Shown here: one piece after another, positions 1 to 8,736 of the stretch
How positions within the stretch are numbered: the first letter of the stretch is position 1
How the letters are laid out: each line of letters starts with the position of its first letter
Source: Chryseobacterium lathyri
GTDB taxonomy: Bacteria; Bacteroidota; Bacteroidia; Flavobacteriales; Weeksellaceae
Reading direction: 5' to 3'
Assembly: GCF_003290185.1 (NCBI RefSeq)
Contig: NZ_QNFY01000016.1
Span: forward strand, 25,060-89,059
Length of the DNA stretch: 64,000 nucleotides
Made by a program: the position numbers and the translations under genes
The notes under the pieces: model-generated
The model's database searches: none
What the model was told of the DNA's origin: nothing
The model's input: the letters and a program-made list of their open reading frames with translations, nothing else

Positions 1-228
1 ACAGAACTTCTGGAAGTGAATCCTGTGGTTGACAGAATTGGGACAGGAGATGCTTTTGCAGCAGGTTTGCTTTATGGTTTAATCAATTTTGATAACGAAA
101 AAGCATTGAAATTTGCCAACGCAGCCTGCGCAATCAAACATACAATTCCTGGAGACATCAATTACTGCAGTGCAGAAGATATTCTGGAAGTAATGAACGG
201 AGATTCAGGAGGAAGAATAAAAAGGTAA
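1..228 (+). CDS. kdgK: PfkB-family sugar kinase, C-terminal end (probable 2-keto-3-deoxygluconate kinase)
   Basis: The reading frame is open from the first base, so the gene starts upstream of the window and only about 75 residues are present. It contains the PfkB/ribokinase signature DRIGTGDAFAAG, whose Asp in GTGDAFAAG is the catalytic base of the family and which forms the anion hole for phosphate transfer. Downstream neighbours are KDPG aldolase and the uxaA/uxaB genes, so the likely reaction is ATP-dependent phosphorylation of 2-keto-3-deoxygluconate to KDPG, the step between altronate dehydratase and the aldolase. The family assignment is clear; the substrate is inferred from context only. 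Confidence 0.85.
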   Translation, partial: TELLEVNPVVDRIGTGDAFAAGLLYGLINFDNEKALKFANAACAIKHTIPGDINYCSAEDILEVMNGDSGGRIKR

Positions 229-262
229 ATGGCTTTTGGCCACTAACTAAACTATAAAACAT

Positions 263-286
263 TGTCAGGCTGAGCTTGTCGAAGTC
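263..286. repeat. Dispersed intergenic repeat GTCAGGCTGAGCTTGTCGAA
   Basis: The short gap between the kinase and the aldolase contains GTCAGGCTGAGCTTGTCGAAG, a sequence I recognise as a recurrent intergenic word in many bacterial genomes, including flavobacteria. It has no start codon context and no obvious hairpin with a U-tract. Its function is unknown. Only one copy is visible in this window, so its repeat nature rests on general knowledge. Confidence 0.5.
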
Positions 287-306
287 TTAATACAAAAGTC
301 AAAAAC

Positions 307-972
307 ATGACAAAAATTCAATTAGTTACAAATACCATCATCAACCAGGGAGTTTTGCCTCTATACTATAGTGCTGATGAAATGGTAACTCTGGAAATAT
401 TGAGATCGCTTTACAAAGCAGGAATCCGTGCGGTGGAATATACAAGCCGTGGTGAATCTGCCTTGAGTAATTTCACGAAGATGCTAGAAATCCGTAATGC
501 AGAAATGCCGGAAATGCTTTTGGGAATCGGAACAATCAAGAATGTACAACAAGCCGAAGAATATTATAAAGTGGGTGCAGATTTCTTTATCAGCCCGGGT
601 TTTGTACCTGAAGTTGCCGAATTTTTAATTCCAAAAGACCTGTTGTACAGTCCGGGTTGTATGACTCCGACAGAAATTATAGAAGCTGAAAATTTGGGAG
701 TGACTTTCATTAAATTATTTCCCGGAAACGCTTTAGGACCTGGATTTATGAGCGCTATTAAAGATGTTTTCCCGAATCTGAAATTTATGCCGACAGGTGG
801 TGTTGATACGACAAAGGAAAGCATTGAAAGCTGGTTCAAAGCCGGTGTTTCTGCAGTGGGAATGGGAAGCAAATTGGTAAGCAAAGAATTAATGCTTGCT
901 AAAGACTATGCAACTATAGAAAATGAAACAAAAAAAGTGCTGGAAATTATTCAGGCTTTAAATAATAACTAA
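307..972 (+). CDS. kdgA: 2-dehydro-3-deoxyphosphogluconate (KDPG) aldolase
   Basis: Cytoplasmic class I aldolase of 221 residues, close to the usual length of the KDPG/KHG family. It splits KDPG into pyruvate and glyceraldehyde 3-phosphate, the last step of the hexuronate pathway. The Schiff-base lysine is in FIKLFPG (about residue 136), the catalytic glutamate region is TSRGE (46-50), and GIGT (73-76), SPGF (96-99) and PGCMTP (116-121) are the expected active-site loops. It sits 78 bp after the kinase and 15 bp before the hexuronate transporter, consistent with one operon. KHG activity is possible, as in other members. Confidence 0.93.
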   Translation: MTKIQLVTNTIINQGVLPLYYSADEMVTLEILRSLYKAGIRAVEYTSRGESALSNFTKMLEIRNAEMPEMLLGIGTIKNVQQAEEYYKVGADFFISPGFVPEVAEFLIPKDLLYSPGCMTPTEIIEAENLGVTFIKLFPGNALGPGFMSAIKDVFPNLKFMPTGGVDTTKESIESWFKAGVSAVGMGSKLVSKELMLAKDYATIENETKKVLEIIQALNNN

Positions 973-987
973 ATTCTTACTATTAAT

Positions 988-2517
988 ATGAGCTCAGTTA
1001 AGTCTCTTAAACCGAGTACATTCAGATGGACGATATGCTTTTTGCTGTTCATTGCCACGACCATTAATTATTTGGATCGTCAGGTTTTATCATTGACATG
1101 GAAAGACTTTATTGCACCCGAATTTCACTGGAACAATAATGATTATGGAAATATCACGGCATTATTTTCAATTTTCTATGCGGTAAGTATGCTTTTCGCA
1201 GGAAAATTTGTGGACTGGATGGATACCAAAAAAGGTTTCCTTTGGGCGATTGCTATTTGGTCTGTTGGTGCGGTTTTACATGCTTTCTGCGGAATTGCAA
1301 CTTCAGGAGTTTTAACGGGAAATTGGCTGGTAGGTTTTGTAGAATCTAAAGAAATCATCAGCCGGGTAGACAACGTCGGCTCAATCATCAGTACGAGTGT
1401 TACTTTGTTCATTTTTGCACGTTTTGTATTGGCGGTTGGTGAAGCTGGAAATTTTCCGGCAGCGATCAAAACTACGGCGGAATATTTCCCTAAAAAAGAC
1501 AGGGCTTTAGCTACCAGTATTTTTAATGCAGGAGCGACAGTTGGGGCTTTGGCAGCGCCGGTTACTATTCCTTTTATCGCGAAAGCTATGGGCTGGGAAT
1601 GGGCATTTATTATCATCGGGGCGTTGGGATTTGTGTGGATGGGACTTTGGGTTTTCTACTATAAAAAACCTCACGAACATCATAAAGTTAACGAACATGA
1701 ATTAATGTATATTCAGCAGGATCAGGACGATATGCCCAATGAAGATACAAGCATCCCGGAAAAGAAATTTACTTTCAGAGAATGTTTCAGCTATAGACAG
1801 ACTTGGGCTTTTGCGTTCGGAAAATTCATGACAGACGGGATTTGGTGGTTCTTTTTATTCTGGACACCGGCTTATTTAAGTTCAGTCTACAAAATGGATT
1901 CCACGCAAAGTGCATTACCATTATTCGTCCTTTATATGATCACTTTATTGTCAATCATCGGAGGTTGGCTTCCAAAATATTTTGTTGAAAAAAGAGGAAT
2001 GAACGCGTACACAGGAAGAATGAAAGCAATGTTAATTTTTGCATTTTTCCCTCTGTTAGCACTTTTAGCACAACCTTTAGGTACGATTACCTATTGGATT
2101 CCGGTATTGATTATCGGAATTGCTGGAGCAGCGCACCAGGCTTGGTCTGCAAATATTTTCTCGACAGTTGGCGATATGTTTCCTAAAAAAGCCATTGCAA
2201 CTATTACGGGAATTGGCGGAATGGCAGGTGGAATCGGTTCATTTTTAATCAATAAATCTTCAGGATTATTGTTTGATTACGCTCATAAAGCTTGGACAAC
2301 CGTTGATGGAATTCCTCTATTGGAAAAATATCCTCAATACATCAACGATCGTTTGCCGGAAGGCTTTTTTGAACAATTAGAAAAGTCAGGAGCGGTTATT
2401 TCAGATGGAATTGACAAAGGATACATGATCATTTTTTCAATCTGTGCAGTGGCATATCTAATTGCATGGACGGTGATGAAATCATTGGTTCCAAAATATA
2501 AAGTTATAAGTAAATAA
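988..2517 (+). CDS. exuT: MFS hexuronate transporter (ExuT-like, anion:cation symporter family)
   Basis: Inner-membrane major facilitator of 509 residues with about twelve hydrophobic segments. The first segment has the family signature TTINYLDRQVLSL, and VGEAGNFPAAIK followed by FPKKDRALATS is the conserved loop of the ACS/ExuT-type transporters. Between the first and second parts of the N-terminal half it has a longer inserted stretch (about residues 105-135) than E. coli ExuT, a common feature of Bacteroidota homologues. Placed between KDPG aldolase and uxaB, it most likely imports D-galacturonate with a proton. Its TAA stop overlaps the uxaB ATG by one base, which points to translational coupling. 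D-glucuronate cannot be excluded as substrate. Confidence 0.87.
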   Translation: MSSVKSLKPSTFRWTICFLLFIATTINYLDRQVLSLTWKDFIAPEFHWNNNDYGNITALFSIFYAVSMLFAGKFVDWMDTKKGFLWAIAIWSVGAVLHAFCGIATSGVLTGNWLVGFVESKEIISRVDNVGSIISTSVTLFIFARFVLAVGEAGNFPAAIKTTAEYFPKKDRALATSIFNAGATVGALAAPVTIPFIAKAMGWEWAFIIIGALGFVWMGLWVFYYKKPHEHHKVNEHELMYIQQDQDDMPNEDTSIPEKKFTFRECFSYRQTWAFAFGKFMTDGIWWFFLFWTPAYLSSVYKMDSTQSALPLFVLYMITLLSIIGGWLPKYFVEKRGMNAYTGRMKAMLIFAFFPLLALLAQPLGTITYWIPVLIIGIAGAAHQAWSANIFSTVGDMFPKKAIATITGIGGMAGGIGSFLINKSSGLLFDYAHKAWTTVDGIPLLEKYPQYINDRLPEGFFEQLEKSGAVISDGIDKGYMIIFSICAVAYLIAWTVMKSLVPKYKVISK

Positions 2518-3983
2518 TGATGGAAAATCAGATAAAACATAAATTAAATCGTGAATTACACGGTTCTCAGGAAAAGCTTCCAATCAAAATTGTACAGTTT
2601 GGCGGTGGGAATTTTATGAGAGGATTCACAGATTATGTGATTGATAAATTAAATAAAGAAGCAGGATTTAAGGCAGGAATTGTAAACGTTCAGCCTACGG
2701 CAGGCGGTTCGGTTCATAAACTGGAAGAGCAGGATAATTTATACACACTTTTCTCAAGAGGAATTAAAAAAGGTGAGATCATTGATACAAAACAGGTGAT
2801 TTCTGCGATTCAAAAATCAATTAATCCATATACCAATTACGATAAATTCTTAGCGTTGGCGGAAGAGAAAGAATTAGAATTTATCTTTTCCAATACGACA
2901 GAAACGGGAATTGCTTACGATGAATCAGAAAAAAATTACGTCGGTCCGCACAAGAATTTTCCTGCGAAACTAACGGTTTTATTGCATGAAAGATTCAAAC
3001 ACTTCAATGGAGCAGAAGACAAAGGGTTGAGAATTATTCCTTGCGAATTGATCGAAGACAATGCTTTGGCTTTAAAAGAAATTATCCTAAAATATGCCCA
3101 ACTTTGGAATTTAGATGATAACTTTGTGCAATGGATTGAACAAAGCAATTATTTCCACAATACATTGGTAGACAGAATTGTTCCGGGTTATCCGAAAGAT
3201 GATGCAGGATCCTACGAGGACCAATTGAATTACGAAGATCAAATGATGGTGGTTTCAGAAGTGTTTTTGCTTTTTGTGATTCAGGACGCGGCAAATTTAA
3301 AAGAAAGAATTCCTTTCGATACAATTGACGAGCAAATTTTGGTTGTTGATGATATTCAGCCATACCGTTTGAGAAAAGTGAGAATTTTGAACGGCGGCCA
3401 TACATTAATGTTGGCTCCGGCAATTTTATCAGGAAAAGAAACGGTAAAAGAATCTATTGATGATCAATTTTTAGGTAAATTCTTAAGTGAAACGATTTTC
3501 AATGAGATTAATCCTACATTAGGTTTGGATGAAAGTGAATTGAAATATTTTGCTGAAGAAGTTTTCGACAGATTCAGAAACCCTTTTATCAAGCATTATC
3601 AGGCAAGTATCGCCTTGTATTTTGTTTCTAAGTTTAAAGTGAGGATTCTTCCGAGTTTATTGAAATATGTTGAAATTAACCATAAATTACCGCTTAACTT
3701 AACCTTTTCATTGGCAAGTTTAATCCGATTCTATCAAGGGAATTTGGGTGAAAAAGCTCTGCCTTTAAATGACGAGGAAGCAATAGTAAACAGATTTAAA
3801 GAAATCTGGGCCAACGAAGATTATGAAAAAGTCGCAGAATTGGCGTTAAGCGAAACCATTTTCTGGGACACAGACCTTACAAAGGTAAACGGTTTGAAAT
3901 CTGCAGTAGCAAAAGCATTGTGGGAAATAGACCATAATGATATCGAAACTGCATACCACAACTTTATACAATTTTATTCTTAA
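2517..3983 (+). CDS. uxaB: Tagaturonate reductase (altronate oxidoreductase)
   Basis: Member of the polyol-specific long-chain (mannitol) dehydrogenase family, 488 residues as expected for UxaB. The N-terminal Rossmann domain starts with IVQFGGGNFMRGF (about 26-37) for NAD(H) binding; the C-terminal helical domain has RKVRILNGGHT (about 286-296), the Lys/Asn/His catalytic motif of the family. It reduces D-tagaturonate to D-altronate in the cytoplasm. The ATG used overlaps the upstream stop (TAATG); a second ATG follows immediately, so the first residue may be Met1 or Met2. The adjoining uxaA gene acts on its product, which supports UxaB over fructuronate reductase. Confidence 0.92.
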   Translation: MMENQIKHKLNRELHGSQEKLPIKIVQFGGGNFMRGFTDYVIDKLNKEAGFKAGIVNVQPTAGGSVHKLEEQDNLYTLFSRGIKKGEIIDTKQVISAIQKSINPYTNYDKFLALAEEKELEFIFSNTTETGIAYDESEKNYVGPHKNFPAKLTVLLHERFKHFNGAEDKGLRIIPCELIEDNALALKEIILKYAQLWNLDDNFVQWIEQSNYFHNTLVDRIVPGYPKDDAGSYEDQLNYEDQMMVVSEVFLLFVIQDAANLKERIPFDTIDEQILVVDDIQPYRLRKVRILNGGHTLMLAPAILSGKETVKESIDDQFLGKFLSETIFNEINPTLGLDESELKYFAEEVFDRFRNPFIKHYQASIALYFVSKFKVRILPSLLKYVEINHKLPLNLTFSLASLIRFYQGNLGEKALPLNDEEAIVNRFKEIWANEDYEKVAELALSETIFWDTDLTKVNGLKSAVAKALWEIDHNDIETAYHNFIQFYS

Positions 3984-3989
3984 AAAATT

Positions 3990-5603
3990 ATGCAAAAGAA
4001 AGTACTGAAAGTAAATCCCAAAGATAATGTAGCAGTGGCATTGGTTGATCTGACGCAGGGAGAAACTGTTACTTTGGGTGATCTTACGTATGATATTATA
4101 AAAGACACAAAGGCAAAACACAAATTCGTGACCGAAGATCTTGCGGTTGGAGATGAGATTATTATGTACGGTGTTTTGGTGGGGAAAGCCAGTCAGCCGA
4201 TCCGGAAAGGAGAGGTTATCACGACTGAAAACGTTAAGCATCAAAGCGCAAAAGTAGAAGGCAAAACAGAAACAACGGCTTGGACTGCTCCAAATGTTGA
4301 CAAATGGAAAGATAAAACTTTCATGGGGTATCACAGAGAAGACGGACAGGTCGGAACAGAAAACGTTTGGTTATTTTTTCCTTTAGTCTTTTGTGAAAAC
4401 AGAAATGTTGAGATTTTAAAAGATATTTTTGAAAAAGAATTGTTATTTGAAAAAGTAACAAAACATCAGTTATTATTAAGATCATTAATCAATAATTCTG
4501 AAACGGAAACCGCTGTTGAAGAAGATCAGGATTCAAGAGTTTTTAAAAATATTGAAGTTAAATTCATCACTCACCAAGGCGGTTGTGGCGGTATTCGTCA
4601 GGATGCGGAAGCGTTGGGAAGGTTATTGGCAGGTTATGTGAATAATCCGAATGTTGCCGGAGCAACGGTTTTGAGCTTGGGATGTCAGAATTTACAGGTT
4701 CAGATTTTTACAGATGCATTGCAAAAAATCAGTCCGAACAATAAAAAACCGATCATCGTTTACGAACAACAAAAATCCGGAACGGTTGACGAAATGCTCA
4801 ACGGAATTATCAAAGATTCTTATGAAGCCATCAAAAAAGCCAATGAAATTGAAAGAAAACCGGCCCCGATTTCAAAGTTAGTTTTAGGATTGGAATGCGG
4901 TGGTTCAGACGGTTTTTCAGGAATTTCTGCGAATCCGGTTTTAGGACAATTATCAGATTTAATGGCAGGAATCGGAGGTTCAACCATCCTTTCAGAATTC
5001 CCGGAATTATGTGGAGTAGAGCAGGAATTGGTGAACCGTTGCGTCAACGAAGAAGATGCCGAAAGATTTTTACAGTTAATGAAAGATTTTGAAAAATCTG
5101 TCGTTGCAGCAGGCTCAGGTTTTGATATGAATCCGTCACCGGGGAATATTAAAGATGGACTCATAACCGACGCCATGAAATCTGCAGGAGCGGCTAAAAA
5201 AGGTGGTTCATCACCGATAAATGATGTGTTAGATTTCACGGAATACATTAAAGAACCGGGTTTAAATTTATTATGCACCCCCGGAAATGACGTGGAATGT
5301 ACAACTGCCTTAGTCGGTTCAGGCTCAAACGTAGTTTTATTCACAACAGGCTTAGGAACTCCGACAGGAAATCCGGTTGTTCCCGTTGTGAAAATTTCAT
5401 CAAATACTTCTTTGTCACAAAGAATGCCCGACATCATTGATTTCAACACAGGAGACGTAATTACAGGTGAAAAAACAATCGACGAAAAAGCAGAAGAACT
5501 TTTAGAATTTATCATCGAAGTCGCAAGCGGAGAGGTAAAAACAAAAGCTGCAATTTTGAATCAAAACGATTTTATTCCCTGGAGACGGGGAGTAAGTTTA
5601 TAA
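3990..5603 (+). CDS. uxaA: Altronate dehydratase
   Basis: UxaA/GarD family, 537 residues. It has the two-part family layout: an N-terminal SAF-type domain (about 1-95, small beta-rich) and a large catalytic domain with GGCGGIRQDAEAL (about 197-209) and LECGGSDGFSGISANP (about 300-315), the cysteine-containing family motifs linked to the metal site. It dehydrates D-altronate to 2-keto-3-deoxygluconate. It lies 6 bp behind uxaB and is the last gene before a strong hairpin, so it ends the operon. Galactarate dehydratase is the alternative, less likely beside uxaB. Confidence 0.92.
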   Translation: MQKKVLKVNPKDNVAVALVDLTQGETVTLGDLTYDIIKDTKAKHKFVTEDLAVGDEIIMYGVLVGKASQPIRKGEVITTENVKHQSAKVEGKTETTAWTAPNVDKWKDKTFMGYHREDGQVGTENVWLFFPLVFCENRNVEILKDIFEKELLFEKVTKHQLLLRSLINNSETETAVEEDQDSRVFKNIEVKFITHQGGCGGIRQDAEALGRLLAGYVNNPNVAGATVLSLGCQNLQVQIFTDALQKISPNNKKPIIVYEQQKSGTVDEMLNGIIKDSYEAIKKANEIERKPAPISKLVLGLECGGSDGFSGISANPVLGQLSDLMAGIGGSTILSEFPELCGVEQELVNRCVNEEDAERFLQLMKDFEKSVVAAGSGFDMNPSPGNIKDGLITDAMKSAGAAKKGGSSPINDVLDFTEYIKEPGLNLLCTPGNDVECTTALVGSGSNVVLFTTGLGTPTGNPVVPVVKISSNTSLSQRMPDIIDFNTGDVITGEKTIDEKAEELLEFIIEVASGEVKTKAAILNQNDFIPWRRGVSL

Positions 5604-5631
5604 TTGTTTTAATTATATAAATATTAGGGTT

Positions 5632-5670
5632 GAAAATGCTTTCTACGTTTGTGGGAAGCATTTTCTTTTG
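5632..5670 (+). terminator. Rho-independent terminator of the uxa operon
   Basis: Perfect 10-bp inverted repeat: GAAAATGCTT (5632-5641) pairs with AAGCATTTTC (5656-5665), loop about 14 nt, followed by a TTTT run. It lies 29 bp after the uxaA stop and would end transcription of the galacturonate operon. Confidence 0.75.
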
Positions 5671-5723
5671 GAGTAAATTTAAACATAAATAGTACAAAAT
5701 CTTCACAAATAAATGCAAAGCCT

Positions 5724-5790
5724 ATATCAATAGGAACGGGCTTTAGCCCGTTTTCAAAAATAATTAGAATCAATGGCTTTAGCCAAAATT
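5724..5790. repeat. GGCTTTAGCC-type dispersed hairpin repeat, copy 1
   Basis: Two small tandem hairpins: AACGGGCT-TT-AGCCCGTT (5735-5752) and TGGCT-TT-AGCCA (5774-5785), preceded by CAATAGGAACGGGC-type sequence. A degenerate second copy with the same order lies at 32390-32450. The layout matches a dispersed intergenic element commonly seen in Chryseobacterium-type genomes. Function unknown; it may affect 3' end stability of the convergent uxaA and lacI-type transcripts. Confidence 0.6.
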
Positions 5791-5844
5791 TAAATGCAAA
5801 AAGATAAGTTTAGATTCTTTTCAGAAATCAAGACAAAAGAAAAA

Positions 5845-6873
5845 TCATCTCCTTTTTGAAGACTTCCTAATATAAAGCTGCGGAGCCAACACCACTTTTT
5901 TCTCAATCGAAACACCGGAACCATTCTCTTTTACGCTTTCAATAAACACCTGTCCGGCCATTTTTCCCATGATAACGGGAGTTTGGTCAACAGAACTCAT
6001 CGGAAGCTCCATAAACTGAGTGAAAGGTTCGTTAGAAAAGCCAATAATGGCAACTTCCTGAGGTATTTTGATCTTACGTTTTTTCAATTCCTGACAAGCA
6101 CCCAACGCTGCAAAATCACTTGATGAAAAGATGGCATCCGGAACGGATTTTTTATCCCAAAGTTTTTTTACCGCATCAATTCCTTCATCGATCGAACTTC
6201 CGGTTGTGATGATGTTTTCCTCTTTTACACTTAGATTATGATCAATTAAAGCCTGTTTGTACCCATTCAGACGTTTTTCATAAATTTCGAGATTAAGATC
6301 TCCGGAAAAATGGCAAATATTTCTGTAGCCTTCATTAATCAGGTGTTCCGTTGCCATGTAGCCGCCGCGATAGTCGTCTATAGTTACCGTACTGATGCCT
6401 GAAATGTCTTTTTTACGGTCAAAAAATATAATAGGAGTGTTGGTTGTATCCAAAATATTCTGAATATGTGTTGTATCAACAGTTGTCTTAGAAACCGACA
6501 TGAAAATTCCGTCAACCTGGGCATTAAGCAAGGTGTTTAAGTGCCTTTTCTCAATATTTACATCCTCATGGCTCTGGCAGATAATCACATGATAACCATG
6601 CGGAGACAGCTCTTCCTCAATTCCCCGGATTACAGATGAAAAGAAATTGGTATTAATGTAAGGCACGATAATTCCTACGTTTTTTGTTTCCCCGCTTTTC
6701 AGAGCTTTGGCAAGGTTATTTTGCTTGTAGTTCATTTCTTTGGCAGTTTTCTTCACCAAATCTTTCGTTGCCTGGCTTATTCTCGGATGGTCGTTCAATG
6801 CTCTGGAAACAGTTGCCACACTTACGTTAAGCTTTTTCGAGATGTCATATATTGTGGCATTTTTCTTATTCAT
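5845..6873 (-). CDS. LacI-family transcriptional regulator
   Basis: DNA-binding repressor/activator. I start it at the ATG at 6873 (MNKKNATIYDISKKLNVS), because LacI HTH domains begin just before ATIYDIA-like sequence; a longer frame reaching 6939 adds a non-conserved leader. The HTH is ATIYDISKKLNVSVATVSRA (residues 6-25) with the hinge region around NLAKALKSGETKNVGIIVP, then a two-lobed periplasmic-binding-protein-like sugar sensor to residue 342. It lies convergent to uxaA and divergent from the GH28 operon, so pectin-derived uronates or oligogalacturonides are plausible effectors. An inverted repeat GTATGT-N8-ACATAC (6897-6916) just upstream may be an autoregulatory site. Its target is not established. 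Confidence 0.9.
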   Translation of the reverse strand: MNKKNATIYDISKKLNVSVATVSRALNDHPRISQATKDLVKKTAKEMNYKQNNLAKALKSGETKNVGIIVPYINTNFFSSVIRGIEEELSPHGYHVIICQSHEDVNIEKRHLNTLLNAQVDGIFMSVSKTTVDTTHIQNILDTTNTPIIFFDRKKDISGISTVTIDDYRGGYMATEHLINEGYRNICHFSGDLNLEIYEKRLNGYKQALIDHNLSVKEENIITTGSSIDEGIDAVKKLWDKKSVPDAIFSSSDFAALGACQELKKRKIKIPQEVAIIGFSNEPFTQFMELPMSSVDQTPVIMGKMAGQVFIESVKENGSGVSIEKKVVLAPQLYIRKSSKRR

Positions 6874-7356
6874 ACATGCTTTTTCTGAAGTTTTCAGTAT
6901 GTTCAAAATGACATACATTATAATCGTAAATTTAATCAAATTATGTCTATCAAAAAGGAAATATTATGATTTTATACAAGATTATGAGTGATTAAAATCA
7001 GATTAAATCTAAAATATATTGAATTGATTAACTTTTTTGGAAAATAGGTTGATGTTACCCAATGTAATTTTACTCCGGAAGCCTTGAGTTTATAAATCTC
7101 ATTGATTATTTAAATCTCTAAGTGTAATAAAATCCATCAACATGAAAGAGCAGGATAGTGTACGCTTTCAAAATGTATATTTTTATGAAAATGAAATAAA
7201 AGGATGATTTTCGTTAAACCGTCGAAAATTATTGACTGATTTTTTATGAAAAGAAACGGAATAATTTTATTTAAAATGATATTCCTTTATTTTGTCATTC
7301 TTTTGAGTACTAAATTTTATTAATAAAAAATCAGGTTCTACAATAAAAAATTAATT
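6874..7356. promoter_or_regulatory. Divergent regulatory region between the lacI-type gene and the GH28 operon
   Basis: This 483-bp gap holds no convincing gene. It contains the inverted repeat GTATGT/ACATAC (6897-6916), the direct-repeat activator-like site at 7141-7157 with its -7-like element at 7178-7185, and a second dyad ATTTTCG-N9-CGAAAAT (7207-7229). If the promoter at 7178 is used, the GH28 mRNA would have a leader of roughly 165 nt. No riboswitch fold was recognised in that leader. Confidence 0.55.
7141..7185 (+). promoter_or_regulatory. Direct-repeat activator site plus -7 element, GH28 operon
   Basis: Half-sites CATGAA (7141-7146) and CAGGAT (7151-7156) lie 10 bp apart; 21 bp after the second half-site is TATTTTTA (7178-7185), a 7/8 match to TAnnTTTG. 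The same geometry recurs at five other promoters of the locus. Confidence 0.6.
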
Positions 7357-8736
7357 ATGAAATCTCAAAATACCTTAAACTTCTTATTAACTCTGTTTGT
7401 GCTCTTATTGTTTTCATCAGGGGTAAAAAGCCAGGATAAATTCCCCGACGGCATCAAAATTCCCAAATGGTTTAAAGAAAATACACCTACAGACATCAAT
7501 AAATTAGGAAAAAAATATATTCTTACCGATAATGGAGTTAAAAATGACAGTACGGTTCTTCAGACCAAACAGGTTCAGGCAGTTATTGATCTGGCGGCTA
7601 AAAATGGTGGCGGGGTAATCATTGTGCCCAAAGGAACATTTCTGATTAGTTCCGTTTTTTTTAAACAGGGAACGCATTTATATCTGGAGAACGGCGCGAA
7701 ATTAAAAGGAAGCGATGATATTAGTGATTTTCCGGTTGTAGAAACAAGAATGGAGGGGCAGACTGTAAAATATTTTCCGGCATTAATCAACGCAGACGGG
7801 CTGGATGGCTTTACCATCTCAGGAAAAGGAACGCTGGATGGAAATGGATTGCGCTTTTGGAAAGCATTCTGGAAAAGACGCGAGTGGAATCCTAAATGCA
7901 CGAATATGGACGAAATGAGGCCAAGAATCATTTATATATCTAATTCTAAAAACATTCAGGTTGAAGGGATTACTGTGAAAAATTCCCCTTTCTGGAGCAC
8001 TCACTATTATAAGAGTGAATTTGTGAAATTATTAAATCTGACAATTTTAGCACCGAAAGAACCGGTGAAAGCACCAAGTACAGATGCCGTTGACATCGAT
8101 GGCTGCACAAATTTCCTGATTAAAAATTGCTATATGTCGGTCAACGACGATGCGATTGCATTGAAAGGCGGAAAAGGTCCGAAAGCCGATAAAGCTCCTG
8201 AAAATGGCGAAAATAGAAACATCATCATCGAAGACAACAGCTTTGGATTTTGCCATAGTGTTCTGACTTGTGGCAGCGAATCTATCCACAATTACAACGT
8301 AATTCTGCGTAACTCAAAAGTGAAAGATGCTTCAAGACTGCTACATCTTAAAATGAGACCGGATACGCCTCAACATTACGAATACATTACGGTTGAGAAT
8401 ATAACCGGAAACGTAAAAACTTTCCTGTATGTAAAAGGCTGGAATCAGTTTTTCGATTTGAAAGGAGAAGAAAAACCTAAAAAATCTTTAGCAAACAACA
8501 TTCTGATAAAAAATATTGACATCAGTTGTGAAACGGCATTCGATGTTGAAAAATCTGATTTGTATGATTTGACAGACTTCACGTTGGAAAACCTAAATAT
8601 AAAAGCGTTAAAACCCAAAGAGGAAAATTTGGATACGATTAAAAATTTGAAAAAAATTAAAGTAAACGTTACCCAAGTAGCTTCTTTAAATAAGTCATAC
8701 GACAAAAAAGACGATTCCGACATTGCCGCAAAATGA
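7357..8736 (+). CDS. Secreted GH28-family (polygalacturonase-like) glycoside hydrolase, divergent active site
   Basis: 459 residues with a signal peptide (hydrophobic segment LLTLFVLLLFSSGVKSQ). The middle region is a parallel beta-helix typical of GH28/pectate lyase superfamily: repeated short strands and the block TDAVDIDGCTNF (about 241-252), SVNDDAIALKGG (about 260-271), FCHSVLTCGSES (about 297-308) and LLHLKMRPD (about 329-337). These correspond to the GH28 motifs NTD, DD, GHG and RIK, but the third and fourth are altered here (CHS instead of GHG, HLKMR instead of RIK). It heads the operon and its stop overlaps the GH2 start (ATGA). Likely acts on rhamnogalacturonan or an unusual galacturonide linkage in the periplasm. 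Confidence 0.85.
   Translation: MKSQNTLNFLLTLFVLLLFSSGVKSQDKFPDGIKIPKWFKENTPTDINKLGKKYILTDNGVKNDSTVLQTKQVQAVIDLAAKNGGGVIIVPKGTFLISSVFFKQGTHLYLENGAKLKGSDDISDFPVVETRMEGQTVKYFPALINADGLDGFTISGKGTLDGNGLRFWKAFWKRREWNPKCTNMDEMRPRIIYISNSKNIQVEGITVKNSPFWSTHYYKSEFVKLLNLTILAPKEPVKAPSTDAVDIDGCTNFLIKNCYMSVNDDAIALKGGKGPKADKAPENGENRNIIIEDNSFGFCHSVLTCGSESIHNYNVILRNSKVKDASRLLHLKMRPDTPQHYEYITVENITGNVKTFLYVKGWNQFFDLKGEEKPKKSLANNILIKNIDISCETAFDVEKSDLYDLTDFTLENLNIKALKPKEENLDTIKNLKKIKVNVTQVASLNKSYDKKDDSDIAAK

Noticed and set aside
4820..5515. A 231-residue minus-strand frame inside uxaA
   Set aside because: It lies wholly within a strongly conserved gene in another frame and shows no protein family features.
6874..6939. 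An N-terminal extension of the LacI-type protein starting at 6939
   Set aside because: The extra 22 residues are hydrophobic and not conserved in LacI proteins, which begin directly before the HTH; the ATG at 6873 is preferred.
7186..7356. A riboswitch in the long leader of the first GH28 operon
   Set aside because: No known riboswitch core was recognised; only a simple dyad at 7207-7229 is present.
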